NCBI RefSeq assembly: GCF_900188235.1
Contig: NZ_FZNT01000003.1
Location: 1-64,000, forward strand
Reading direction: 5' to 3'
Length of the DNA: 64,000 nt
Source: Lutibacter agarilyticus
GTDB lineage: Bacteria; Bacteroidota; Bacteroidia; Flavobacteriales; Flavobacteriaceae
Of this stretch, positions 8,989 through 16,827 are shown in pieces. The notes beneath the pieces are model-generated. The model worked only from the letters and a program-made list of their open reading frames with translations. It was not told where the DNA came from and ran no database searches. A program made the translations under genes and the position numbers. Each line of letters begins with the position of its first letter. Within the stretch, counting starts at the first letter, position 1.

Positions 8989-9498
8989 ATGAACAGTAAA
9001 GAAATATTGTATAGTAAAGGTAAGAATGATAAGTGTTACACTCCTGCGTATGGAGTTACTCCCATTTTAAAATACATTCCAAAAAATGCCATTGTTTGGT
9101 GTCCGTTTGATACCTCAGCAAGTGAATTTGTAAAGCAAATTAGCCAACAAAACAAAGTAGTGTTTAGCCATATTGAAACTGGACAAGATTTTTTTGATTA
9201 TGAACCTAAACAGTGGGATGTTCTTATAAGTAATCCACCTTTTTCTAACAAACGTAAATACTTTGAAAGGGCTTTGTCGTTTAATAAACCTTTTGCACTG
9301 ATTATGACAAATACCTGGTTAAATGATGCAGCTCCAAAACAACTTTTTAAACACAAAGAATTGCAACTCTTACTATTTGATAAACGTATGAAGTTTCTTA
9401 ATAAAGGAATTATTGAACATAAAATTACGTTTAGTAGTAGTTATTATTGCTGGAATTTTTTACCTCAGCAACTAATTATTGAGGAGCTAATAGAATGA
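8989..9498 (+). CDS. Phage-type DNA methyltransferase-like protein
   Basis: 169 residues. The segment DVLISNPPFSNKRKYFERAL contains the NPPF catalytic motif of N6-adenine methyltransferases. Upstream, IVWCPFDTSASEF stands where an S-adenosylmethionine-binding motif I is expected, though it lacks the usual glycine pattern. The protein is short and has no target-recognition domain, so it may be an orphan phage-type methylase or a degenerate relative. It has its own start just after the terminator. No restriction endonuclease is adjacent. Confidence 0.65.
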   Translation: MNSKEILYSKGKNDKCYTPAYGVTPILKYIPKNAIVWCPFDTSASEFVKQISQQNKVVFSHIETGQDFFDYEPKQWDVLISNPPFSNKRKYFERALSFNKPFALIMTNTWLNDAAPKQLFKHKELQLLLFDKRMKFLNKGIIEHKITFSSSYYCWNFLPQQLIIEELIE

Positions 9499-9554
9499 TT
9501 TAATGCAAGAAAATTTGGGGATTTGAAAACGCAATTTTCCTATATTTAATTTTT

Positions 9555-10151
9555 TTAGTTTTTAGCAAACTCAATTAGTGGGTTTATAACTCCATTGTCA
9601 GCTTCTCTTAACGCAGCAATGTAGCTTTTTCTTGTTTCGTCTGCTTTTACCATATTTGACTTGTACCAAGAAAATATTTCTTTCCCAAAAACAGATTCCA
9701 TAATAATGTCAGCCATCATTCTTGAATGCCTTCCATTTCCATTGGGAAAGCAATGAATTGCTACAATTCTGTGTTTAAATCTAATTGCAATTTCTTCAGG
9801 CAAATATGTTTTATTTTCTATCCAATACTTGGTGTCATCAATGAGATTTTTTAACTCTATTCCTATTTGAGTCCAATTTATTCCAATGTTTTTATTAGAT
9901 CTTCTAAACTCACCTGCCCATTTCCAAACATCACCATACATTTTCTGATGTACATCTTTAATAAATTTTTCAGACATTATTTTTTCAGGTTTCAAATTAG
10001 CGTGAATAGTCCATTCTACTGCTTTTTCAATATTTAACTGTTCAAACTCATCTAGTTCCTTTTGTGTTGTTATTGATTTTATTTTTAGCCCTTCTTTTTC
10101 GTCTTCATCTAAAGGCGTTTGCCCATCAGTATATTTTAGATTTAATCCCAT
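9555..10151 (-). CDS. Mobile mystery protein B (Fic-domain protein)
   Basis: 198 residues. The Fic core motif HCFPNGNGRHSR lies about residues 134-145, preceded by GDVWKWAGEFRRSNKNIGI, the family's substrate-loop region. Fic proteins transfer AMP or related groups to protein side chains. The mobile mystery B family (TIGR02613) is named for its steady occurrence on mobile DNA beside protein A. The first ten bases of this gene overlap the end of the upstream HTH gene, so the two are co-translated. The pair behaves like a toxin-antitoxin cassette by architecture, but I know of no proof for this family. Confidence 0.85.
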   Translation of the reverse strand: MGLNLKYTDGQTPLDEDEKEGLKIKSITTQKELDEFEQLNIEKAVEWTIHANLKPEKIMSEKFIKDVHQKMYGDVWKWAGEFRRSNKNIGINWTQIGIELKNLIDDTKYWIENKTYLPEEIAIRFKHRIVAIHCFPNGNGRHSRMMADIIMESVFGKEIFSWYKSNMVKADETRKSYIAALREADNGVINPLIEFAKN

Positions 10152-10603
10152 AATGACTTTCTCATTTCTCTTTTTATTTCATCAGCCAAGTCTATAATTG
10201 AATCATTAATTTTCTTATCTCCGATTCCTTGGTCTTCTAATTTCATATTTTGATTGGTCCTCAACACAATTTTTCTGGCCAATTTTTCAGACTTTGAGTT
10301 AATTAAGTTATCAATGGTTCCGTCTTTAGGAACGAATCCATACACAAATTTTAAATCCAATACCTCTGCAATATCTTTTAATGAATTAAGAGATATTGTG
10401 CCTTTCGCTTCGCTTTCCTCTATACTTTTCACACCTTGTCTAGTGATATTAAGCTTGGCTCCTAGTTGTGCCATAGTCATATTAAGTGCCATACGAATGG
10501 TGTTTATCCATCCTTTGTCTGGGACCAGAACCATTTCTGTTTTTTGAAAATGCTTTAGTTTTTGGTCCAATTGTTCAATTAATAGTTTCTTTTTGTTTCT
10601 CAT
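10142..10603 (-). CDS. Mobile mystery protein A (HTH regulator)
   Basis: 153 residues. Residues about 31-85 form a Cro/C1-type helix-turn-helix (MTMAQLGAKLNITRQGVKSI), followed by a helical C-terminus. It fits mobile mystery protein A (TIGR02612), the partner of the Fic protein encoded downstream. Three evenly spaced repeats in the upstream region suggest that it represses its own promoter. The likely role is antitoxin or regulator of the Fic partner, inferred from gene order. Confidence 0.85.
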   Translation of the reverse strand: MRNKKKLLIEQLDQKLKHFQKTEMVLVPDKGWINTIRMALNMTMAQLGAKLNITRQGVKSIEESEAKGTISLNSLKDIAEVLDLKFVYGFVPKDGTIDNLINSKSEKLARKIVLRTNQNMKLEDQGIGDKKINDSIIDLADEIKREMRKSLWD

Positions 10604-10620
10604 TATTTGTAATGATTAAA

Positions 10621-10694
10621 GTTTACAAATTAATTATAATGTAATCTTATATGTTTACAAATATACAAAAAAGTTAACACGTAGGTTTACAAAC
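10621..10694 (-). promoter_or_regulatory. Triple operator and promoter of the mobile mystery pair
   Basis: GTTTACAAA occurs three times as direct repeats starting at 10621, 10653 and 10685, exactly 32 bp apart (about three helical turns). On the minus strand a TANNTTTG box (TATATTTG, 10665-10658) overlaps the middle copy. Binding of the HTH protein would therefore block the promoter. The layout suggests cooperative autoregulation. Confidence 0.65.
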
Positions 10695-10841
10695 TATATA
10701 AAATTAACTTATTTTGACAAATTCAGTATTTAAGAAAATCACAAAAAACTTAATTAAGGAATTACTATTTTAATTTTTAATAGAAAAACTTAAATAGCGA
10801 AGTGTCTTTATTAAGATTTTTAATTTAGAATAACTATAGAA

Positions 10842-11189
10842 TTAATGATAACAAATCAGAATATCTAAATTACACCTATTTGCTAATTGAATCATATTGT
10901 TGGTTCCTTTACTTTTTCCATTCCAAAAGGCAATAAGGGCATCGGCATAATTTGCCATTTGCTGGTTTCGTATTGGTCCAGCTGCTTTTCCGTATTTATT
11001 CCAGTCTGCAGGGAATCGGGTTATTTTATAACCTCTCTCTTTTGCGTATTGCTCGCCAAGTTTATCTGCTCCTCTGCATGTACCACTTACAATATCAATA
11101 TTGTTTTGATCCCGGAGGAATTTGTCACAGGTTTCTTTTAATTTTTGGCAATCGGTAAAGGATCTGGATCCTGCTATTATTATTTTCAT
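10842..11189 (-). CDS. SLOG-superfamily protein (YspA/DUF2493-like)
   Basis: 115 residues of Rossmann-like fold. N-terminal IIIAGSRSFTD, central VSGTCRGADKLGEQYAKERG and C-terminal MANYADALIAFWNGKSKGT match DUF2493 (YspA-like), a branch of the SLOG/DprA/LOG superfamily that binds nucleotides or nucleotide-derived ligands. Such proteins are common on phages and plasmids and have been proposed as sensors in conflict systems. No effector gene is next to it here. The closest neighbour is the mobile mystery pair, which is transcribed the same way after a 240-bp gap. Confidence 0.8.
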   Translation of the reverse strand: MKIIIAGSRSFTDCQKLKETCDKFLRDQNNIDIVSGTCRGADKLGEQYAKERGYKITRFPADWNKYGKAAGPIRNQQMANYADALIAFWNGKSKGTNNMIQLANRCNLDILICYH

Positions 11190-11208
11190 TTTCTTTTAGT
11201 TTTAAATG

Positions 11209-11272
11209 ATGAGATCCCCCAGTCGAGCTGAGGGTGACATTTTGAGATTCCTGCCTTCGCAGGAATGACAAG
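11209..11272. repeat. REP-like extragenic palindrome
   Basis: Contains a perfect 8-bp hairpin ATTCCTGC / GCAGGAAT with a 4-nt loop (11247-11266) and an adjoining GTCGAGCTGAGGG segment. Sequences of this kind are scattered through many flavobacterial genomes. A related half motif (GCTTCGACTCCGCTCAGC) is found inside the coding region at 52102-52119. Confidence 0.55.
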
Positions 11273-11277
11273 AGAGT

Positions 11278-11682
11278 TTAAGACTTCAACAAAGCAATTT
11301 TTAATTTTGAAATTGCTACTAGTTGTTGCTGTAGACTTTCTTCAAAAGCATTAATTTTTTTAAGCTTTTCAACCTTGGTCTTCCACTGTTGTTGCTCATA
11401 GTTATGGAGTGCTTTATTGAGTACTTTTTTAGCATCTGAAATACAGATAAATGGAATGACACTTCCTTTTAAATAGTATGCGAAATACTTGCCGATTTTA
11501 AGAGATAAGCATAAATAATACAGCGATTCCCGGGTTTCCTCCAAAGGTGTTGTAATGACAAAACAATTTGGGCAAGGCTTCTCCAGTGGCTTACCACTGT
11601 TTAATCCTTTATTTAGAATAAAAAAGTGCGGTGTATTATAGGTTCTTCCGCTTCGGTGGGTTTTGATTTCATAAGTTGGCAT
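11278..11682 (-). CDS. Conserved hypothetical protein (DUF6943-like)
   Basis: 134 residues with no signal peptide. The N-terminus MPTYEIKTHRSGRTYNTPHF leads into a KPCPNCF(V)ITT block with two cysteines, then ESLYYLCLSLKIGKYF, LKGSVIPFICI and a helical, lysine-rich C-terminus. I associate it with a Flavobacteriia family often found beside mobile DNA but cannot verify the name. A broken copy lies at 474-977. The gene is the first part of repeat block copy 2. Function is unknown. Confidence 0.65.
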   Translation of the reverse strand: MPTYEIKTHRSGRTYNTPHFFILNKGLNSGKPLEKPCPNCFVITTPLEETRESLYYLCLSLKIGKYFAYYLKGSVIPFICISDAKKVLNKALHNYEQQQWKTKVEKLKKINAFEESLQQQLVAISKLKIALLKS

Positions 11683-13070
11683 AGCTACGCATTTAAAAAT
11701 TTACGCTTCGCGCATATAAATTTTTAAACAAAAAGAAAAAAGAAAGCACCCGTGTTGGTTGTGTGGCAAAGGCTGTCAAGGTTTTTGTAAAAAATACAAC
11801 CGGTGTTTTTTATAAAAATTTGAAACGAGCTGTAAATGAGGTGGAGATTTTTTTCAAAACCCGAAGGGCTTGACCTTGAAAGGCTACGTGCGGCTGGAGA
11901 AGGGAGCAACCGATTTTTGCGACCTTTTTTATTTTTTAAACCTCGATTATTCTTTGAAATGATTATAAGAATGTTCATTTCAGCAGGTAATGGTAAGCCT
12001 AATGCGGTAGCATTAACGCGAGCCGCCGCGAGTAGGAACAAGGGTGTTGGGGCAAAAGTACGTTGAGGTTCGAATAAGTACGTGCAACAACTACGTGGTA
12101 CACGCAAGGGTGGCGGTGTTTTTGATGCTGCTGGAAAGGCAAGGGCAATTTATGGAGTGGTTTAATTGTACTTATTCATTTTTTACTTGTCTAAAAAACG
12201 AATCAAAAAAGGACACTTTTTAGCAGGAATTTCTGCTTTGCAGAACCACCCTTAAAACTTCGCGTCACTGTGTTCCAAGTCTCGAAGCTTTTAAGGATCT
12301 ATTCTTTCTAAAAAGATTTTACAAAACAAAAAGTGAAGTTTTAAAAATAGCAGTGTTCTTTTTTTGTGAGTTGAGGTTTTTAGTATATTTCTACCTTTTG
12401 GAGTACAATGTTAACGGAATACATTGCTCTTGTGCGCGTTTGCAATATGTTTTAATTGCGAGTGTTAAGGAGTAATTAAATTATATGCAAAATGGAGGTC
12501 TTCAAAAACTGTGACACCCTTTTTTTAGCCCGAAGTGACCAAGCAGGCGAGCCAAATTGTGTAATAGCGGTTTGCCCCTAATAGTAATGAATTCATACTT
12601 TATTGGGTTTTAGGGGCAAAAGATAGCTATGCGTGAGGAATACGTGGAATGTGTGCAATAAAGTAAATAAATTGTGCTAAATGAGGACTTTGGACGATTA
12701 GTGCAATTTATGGTAAGTACAAGGGATTTATCTACTATAATTTAGGTTAAATGAAAAGATTACTTCACTACGTACGTAATGACGTTTATTTACTTAAATG
12801 CCTTTGTAATTGTATTTTATGGAACAAAATGGAGAGTGTGACGAACACCATATTACCCGCACGAAAGTTTGTGGTTTGTTCTAAAGTTTGTTTTGGAAAT
12901 GGATTTAAAAAGCGCAAAGGCTAAAAGTAAGTGCCACATTTTTTGTGGCTTTTACTGCGCGGAATTGGAAGCTTTATGGAATGGAGTGCTAACGAAATGG
13001 AGTAGTGCTGGAGATAAGGACATAAAACAGTTCACATCCGAATATTTTTACAAAATGAAAGATAAATAAT
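11278..13070 (+). repeat. 1.8-kb repeat block, copy 2 (inside the element)
   Basis: Matches 467-2290 in the same orientation and order. From 11683 to 13096 I see no credible gene: reading frames there are either antisense to conserved repeat sequence or interrupted compared with copy 1. For example, the ATGGAACAAAATGGA segment (starting at 12820) reads 67 codons in copy 1 but stops after about 21 here. The block separates the element's left-hand genes from the PUL and may mark the point where the PUL cargo was joined. Confidence 0.75.
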
Positions 13071-13096
13071 TATAGATTTTTAAACATTTTTAATTC

Positions 13097-14299
13097 TTAC
13101 GGGGCAGTTGCTTTATATATGATTCCTGATGAAGGAGAGGAAATATAATACTCACTTCCGGCTGCTAAAAAAGCAGATTCTCCTTTGGCAAGATTCAATA
13201 CTGTATCGCCTTCTACAATTGTGGCTGTACCTTCAATTACAATCATAATTTGAGCCGTTTTTGCTTTCGTTTTATACTTACTTGATACCGTTAATTCAAT
13301 TTGACTCAATTCAAAATCTGGAGCAGAAGTGGAATATATTCGCTCAACACCATCCTCTTGTAGTGCTCCAGGCATAATCTCTGGTATTGTTTGCTCAAAA
13401 GTCACATGCTTTAATAACTCAGGTACATCAACATGTTTTGGTGTTAAACCTCCTCGTAATACATTATCAGAGTTTGCCATCAGCTCCATGTTTTGACCCT
13501 CCAAATATGCATGAGGAACTCCAGCGTCTTGAAATACAGCTTCTCCTTTATTCACCTTAACAATATTGAAAAAATAGATAGAATAAATTCCTTTGTCAAT
13601 AGTTGTTTTATCAATTGCCAAATCCACTGCTTTAGCTGCCCAATAATCTGGACTTGATTTATCTAATTCCCCTCGCAAATATAAAGGCATAATACGGTTC
13701 ACTAATGGCGTTAACATTTGATTACTTTCTTCATTAGACTGTTCCATGACCTTTTTATAAAGACTATAATATCCTTCTTCTTCAAAAACGGAAAGCAAAC
13801 CAATAAATTCCGGCGTATTATTAAGTATTTGACTTAATATATTCTTTGACAAAAACCCGTGCAACAACCAAAACTCACTAAGAGCAACCATAATTTCAGG
13901 CTTATGGTTATCGTCTTTATAATTTCTATTTGAAGCATTCAAAGGTATCCCCAGTCCATTTTCATATTTAAAGCCTTTTTCAGCTTCAAATTTAGATGGA
14001 TGTACTTGAATAGACAGCATGTCTTGTACATCTAACACCTTAAATAAAAAAGGTAATCTTCCAAATTTACTAGCGATATCAACTCCCAAATTCTTAGATA
14101 GATTAGAATTTAAATAGACATTTAATTCCTTATCTCCATTTAAAGTTCTTATAACTGAAGGAGCGTTCACATGCGCTCCTAGCCAATATTCTGCATATTT
14201 TTTACTGCTTTCTTTAATACCTAACAGCTTAGGAATATATTTTGTACCACCCCAAACGTAATGTTGAACAGTTCCTTTTAGTGAAAATAATTTAGTCAT
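13097..14299 (-). CDS. manA: Mannose-6-phosphate isomerase, class I
   Basis: 400 residues, full length for the class I family. It interconverts mannose 6-phosphate and fructose 6-phosphate in the cytoplasm. Diagnostic segments are FSLKGTVQHYVWGG at the N-terminus, QVHPSKFEAEKGF and HKPEIMVAL (zinc ligands), and DAGVPHAYLEGQNMELMANS with NVLRGGLTPKHVDVPEL. It is the last gene of the PUL, 103 bp after the ROK kinase with a hairpin between. It gives mannose released by the GH92 enzymes a direct entry into glycolysis. No signal peptide is present, as expected. Confidence 0.95.
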   Translation of the reverse strand: MTKLFSLKGTVQHYVWGGTKYIPKLLGIKESSKKYAEYWLGAHVNAPSVIRTLNGDKELNVYLNSNLSKNLGVDIASKFGRLPFLFKVLDVQDMLSIQVHPSKFEAEKGFKYENGLGIPLNASNRNYKDDNHKPEIMVALSEFWLLHGFLSKNILSQILNNTPEFIGLLSVFEEEGYYSLYKKVMEQSNEESNQMLTPLVNRIMPLYLRGELDKSSPDYWAAKAVDLAIDKTTIDKGIYSIYFFNIVKVNKGEAVFQDAGVPHAYLEGQNMELMANSDNVLRGGLTPKHVDVPELLKHVTFEQTIPEIMPGALQEDGVERIYSTSAPDFELSQIELTVSSKYKTKAKTAQIMIVIEGTATIVEGDTVLNLAKGESAFLAAGSEYYISSPSSGIIYKATAP

Positions 14300-14328
14300 T
14301 TCTTTTAGTGTGATTATCGAATTTAATT

Positions 14329-14376
14329 AAAAAGAGAAATCTCATATGTATAAATACATCCCACATCTCTCTTTTT
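14329..14376 (-). other. Intergenic hairpin between ROK kinase and manA
   Basis: The arms AAAAAGAGA (14329-14337) and TCTCTTTTT (14368-14376) pair over 9 bp around a loop of about 30 nt. T runs occur on both strands, so it could be a partial terminator or an mRNA-stability element that sets manA level. Confidence 0.4.
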
Positions 14377-14402
14377 GATTTTAATTTGAGGTTTAAATTA
14401 AC

Positions 14403-15512
14403 TTACTCATCAAGCTTATTAATAGCAAAAGCGTATGCTCCCAATCCAATTATATTACTGGTGCTATTTTTTGAAATTCCAACTCCAGTTCTTAAAAATG
14501 GGTCATAAGCTATCTTCTTATTGGTCCCTGGAATTTCTAATTCTTTTTGTTGCCCTTCCAATAATCTACTTTTACTTATTGCATCTTCTAAATTAAACAC
14601 CCTAGGAACAAGTCTATGCAAGGAATTACCATCATGTAGTTTAAAATTTGATTCCATTTGCTCAAACATGGCTGGAGCAAAAAGATCATAAGCACCTGAA
14701 ACTCCACCACCAAGAATAACAATTCCATCAAAAAGGGTAATAATTATTGAAAGTGCCTCACCCAATGCGGTTCCAAAATCATTGTATGTAGCTATTGCGG
14801 CCTGTTTATCTCCTTCTAATTTACCTATGGCAATGTCATGAATTTCTTGAGGCATACCAACATCACTTAACGGTATATTGGTTTTTTTAGCAAAACTTCT
14901 TCTTATTCCCTCTCTACTAATGTGTTCTTCAGCATGGTAATCTGGACTCAAAACATCTCTTAATAACCAAGCTTCACCTCCATTTGAGTTGTCACCTGTA
15001 ATCAACTGATTATTAGCAACCAACCCAACTCCAAATCCTGTTCCAAGTGTAACACCAATTAGGTTTTTAAATCGTTTCGAGCTATTTACTTCTTCAAGAT
15101 TTTTGTTGATTTCAGGTAAAAAACCGAATAGCGCTTCGCCATAAGCAAATAAATTACCATCATTATTAATAAAAACTGGGATCTCGAAATGATGTTCTAA
15201 CATTGGACCTAGTGCAACACCACCTCTAAACGCTGGAAGGTTTGGCAAGTCTCCAATGATACCATTTGGATAATCCGCAGGTCCAGGGAAAGCAAAACTT
15301 ATTGCCACCGGAGCTTCCTTTAATTCTTTTTTTACTATTTCAAAACCAGAAATAATTGTCTCGAGGCATTTATTTAAATCTTCCGAATTGGGATATAGCC
15401 TAATTGGAGTGATAATTTGTTTATTCCCTTGAATTGCAGAGAAAACAAAGTTTGTTCCTCCCGCATCCAATGTCATTACAATCCTTTGATCTTTATCTAT
15501 AGAATATTCCAT
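14403..15512 (-). CDS. ROK-family sugar kinase (probable mannokinase or hexokinase)
   Basis: 369 residues. The ATP-binding motif DAGGTNFVFSAI lies at residues 16-27, followed by the ROK-type FPGPADYPNG, NDGNLFAYGEALFGF and GVTLGTGFGVGLV segments. The common Cys-rich zinc motif of ROK proteins (CxCGxxGC) is not seen; the corresponding region reads GGEAWLLRDVLSPDYHAEEH. Linkage to manA and a sugar permease suggests that it phosphorylates mannose (or fructose/glucose) in the cytoplasm. The exact sugar cannot be fixed from sequence. The gene is 8 bp downstream of the MFS gene, so they are co-transcribed. Confidence 0.85.
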   Translation of the reverse strand: MEYSIDKDQRIVMTLDAGGTNFVFSAIQGNKQIITPIRLYPNSEDLNKCLETIISGFEIVKKELKEAPVAISFAFPGPADYPNGIIGDLPNLPAFRGGVALGPMLEHHFEIPVFINNDGNLFAYGEALFGFLPEINKNLEEVNSSKRFKNLIGVTLGTGFGVGLVANNQLITGDNSNGGEAWLLRDVLSPDYHAEEHISREGIRRSFAKKTNIPLSDVGMPQEIHDIAIGKLEGDKQAAIATYNDFGTALGEALSIIITLFDGIVILGGGVSGAYDLFAPAMFEQMESNFKLHDGNSLHRLVPRVFNLEDAISKSRLLEGQQKELEIPGTNKKIAYDPFLRTGVGISKNSTSNIIGLGAYAFAINKLDE

Positions 15513-15519
15513 AATGCTA

Positions 15520-16671
15520 TTATTTTTTTGAGTTTACAAAAGAAATTAAGAACAAGTAAACCATACAAATTACAAGTACCAATAAACTTATTAGAAATCC
15601 AAAACTTTCACTTATTGCTCCCATAATAGGTGGAATAAAAGCACCCCCAGAAACAGCCATAATCATCAATCCAGATATTTCATTTGAACGATCTGGCATT
15701 TTATCTATAGTTATTGAAAATATTAGAGGAAATAAATTTCCAGAACCAAAACCAACTAAGAAAATAGCAATTAATCCAATCGTTGGATTAGGGGCTACAA
15801 ACAACAAAATTACACTCAACAAAGCAATAGCTGTAGTAATGATTAAAAATAAACGAGGCTTAACAAAGTTTAGTAATACAGCGCCAAGAAAACGACTTAT
15901 CATTAAAGCAATAAAGTACACACTTATTCCAAGAGATGCTTTTTCAATATCCCATCCAAATCCGTTCATCATATAATTTTGAATGTTTGAATTCATACCT
16001 ACATCAGCACCAACTGTTAAGAAAATCCCAACAACCATCATTAAAATAAAAGGGTTTTTAAGTAATGAAAAACAAGATTTAAATGTCGCAGGTTCTTTTT
16101 CTACACCACTTTCTTCAATCTTTGTGAAATACAACCATAAAACTGCAATTAATGAAGTAACAGCGTATACGGCAAATACCAATTTCCAATTTCCGAATTG
16201 AGTTGCAACAAATGCAGCAATAATTGGTCCTAGTAATGAAACAATTGCCTTTACAAACTGCGTTAAACTCATAAAACTAGAAAACTTTTCACGAGGAGAA
16301 ACATCCTGTAGCAAAGGATTTGCTGATACCTGAACAATGGTATTACCTATTCCTAAAAAAACAAAAGCAGCTAACATTATTGGAAAAGAATACCCAATAA
16401 ACGGAATTAACATTCCCACTCCAGACAATGCCATACCTAAAACCAGCATATTCTTTTTACCCCATTTATCTTGAAAAATACCTACTGGAACAGATAAAAA
16501 GAAAAACCAAATAAATGCCATTGAAGGTATCAATTGAGCAAGGTTATCAGGCAAGTCGAAATCTTTTTGAATATAGCCTGTCGATACACCTACTATATCT
16601 ACAAATCCCATTACTATAAAAGACATGAATACTGGAAGTAACTTATTCCATTTAATTTTTGAAGTCATCAT
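15520..16671 (-). CDS. Sugar MFS permease (FHS/fucose-permease-like)
   Basis: 383 residues, almost entirely hydrophobic, with about 11-12 predicted membrane helices and a loop at residues 195-205 that splits the two halves. The motif FQDKWGKKNMLVLG after helix 2 is the MFS loop signature, and GNTIVQVSANPLLQDV in helix 4 is typical of the fucose/glucose permease branch. It is probably a proton-linked importer of mannose or another monosaccharide across the inner membrane. It is the first gene of the MFS-ROK-manA unit and has its own promoter-like region at 16717-16743. Confidence 0.88.
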   Translation of the reverse strand: MMTSKIKWNKLLPVFMSFIVMGFVDIVGVSTGYIQKDFDLPDNLAQLIPSMAFIWFFFLSVPVGIFQDKWGKKNMLVLGMALSGVGMLIPFIGYSFPIMLAAFVFLGIGNTIVQVSANPLLQDVSPREKFSSFMSLTQFVKAIVSLLGPIIAAFVATQFGNWKLVFAVYAVTSLIAVLWLYFTKIEESGVEKEPATFKSCFSLLKNPFILMMVVGIFLTVGADVGMNSNIQNYMMNGFGWDIEKASLGISVYFIALMISRFLGAVLLNFVKPRLFLIITTAIALLSVILLFVAPNPTIGLIAIFLVGFGSGNLFPLIFSITIDKMPDRSNEISGLMIMAVSGGAFIPPIMGAISESFGFLISLLVLVICMVYLFLISFVNSKK

Positions 16672-16716
16672 TTTTAATTATTTAATTTATATTTGATTAG
16701 AAGTTATTTAATGACT

Positions 16717-16743
16717 CAAATATATTTGCGAGGTGTTAATTAA
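16717..16743 (-). promoter_or_regulatory. Promoter with shared TTAATTAA box for MFS-ROK-manA
   Basis: On the minus strand, TTAATTAA (16743-16736) is followed after 11 bp by TATATTTG (16724-16717), a perfect TANNTTTG -7 box, 46 bp before the MFS start codon. The expected -33 TTTG is replaced by TTTT. The same spacing recurs at 35363-35389 and 49108-49134. Weak -33 boxes suggest dependence on an activator. Confidence 0.6.
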
Positions 16744-16827
16744 AAAATAATATATACTTAATTAAGGATTAAAATTCAACTTAATCCTATTAATTAGGGT
16801 TCTTTTACTGATTTAACTATATTTTTT

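Noticed and set aside
11724-12107. 127-residue open frame on the minus strand in repeat block copy 2
   Set aside because: Low-complexity composition, no counterpart kept open in copy 1, and no plausible domain.
12869-13069. 66-residue open frame near the end of repeat block copy 2
   Set aside because: It starts within the repeat, is not conserved in frame in copy 1, and has no start-site or family support.
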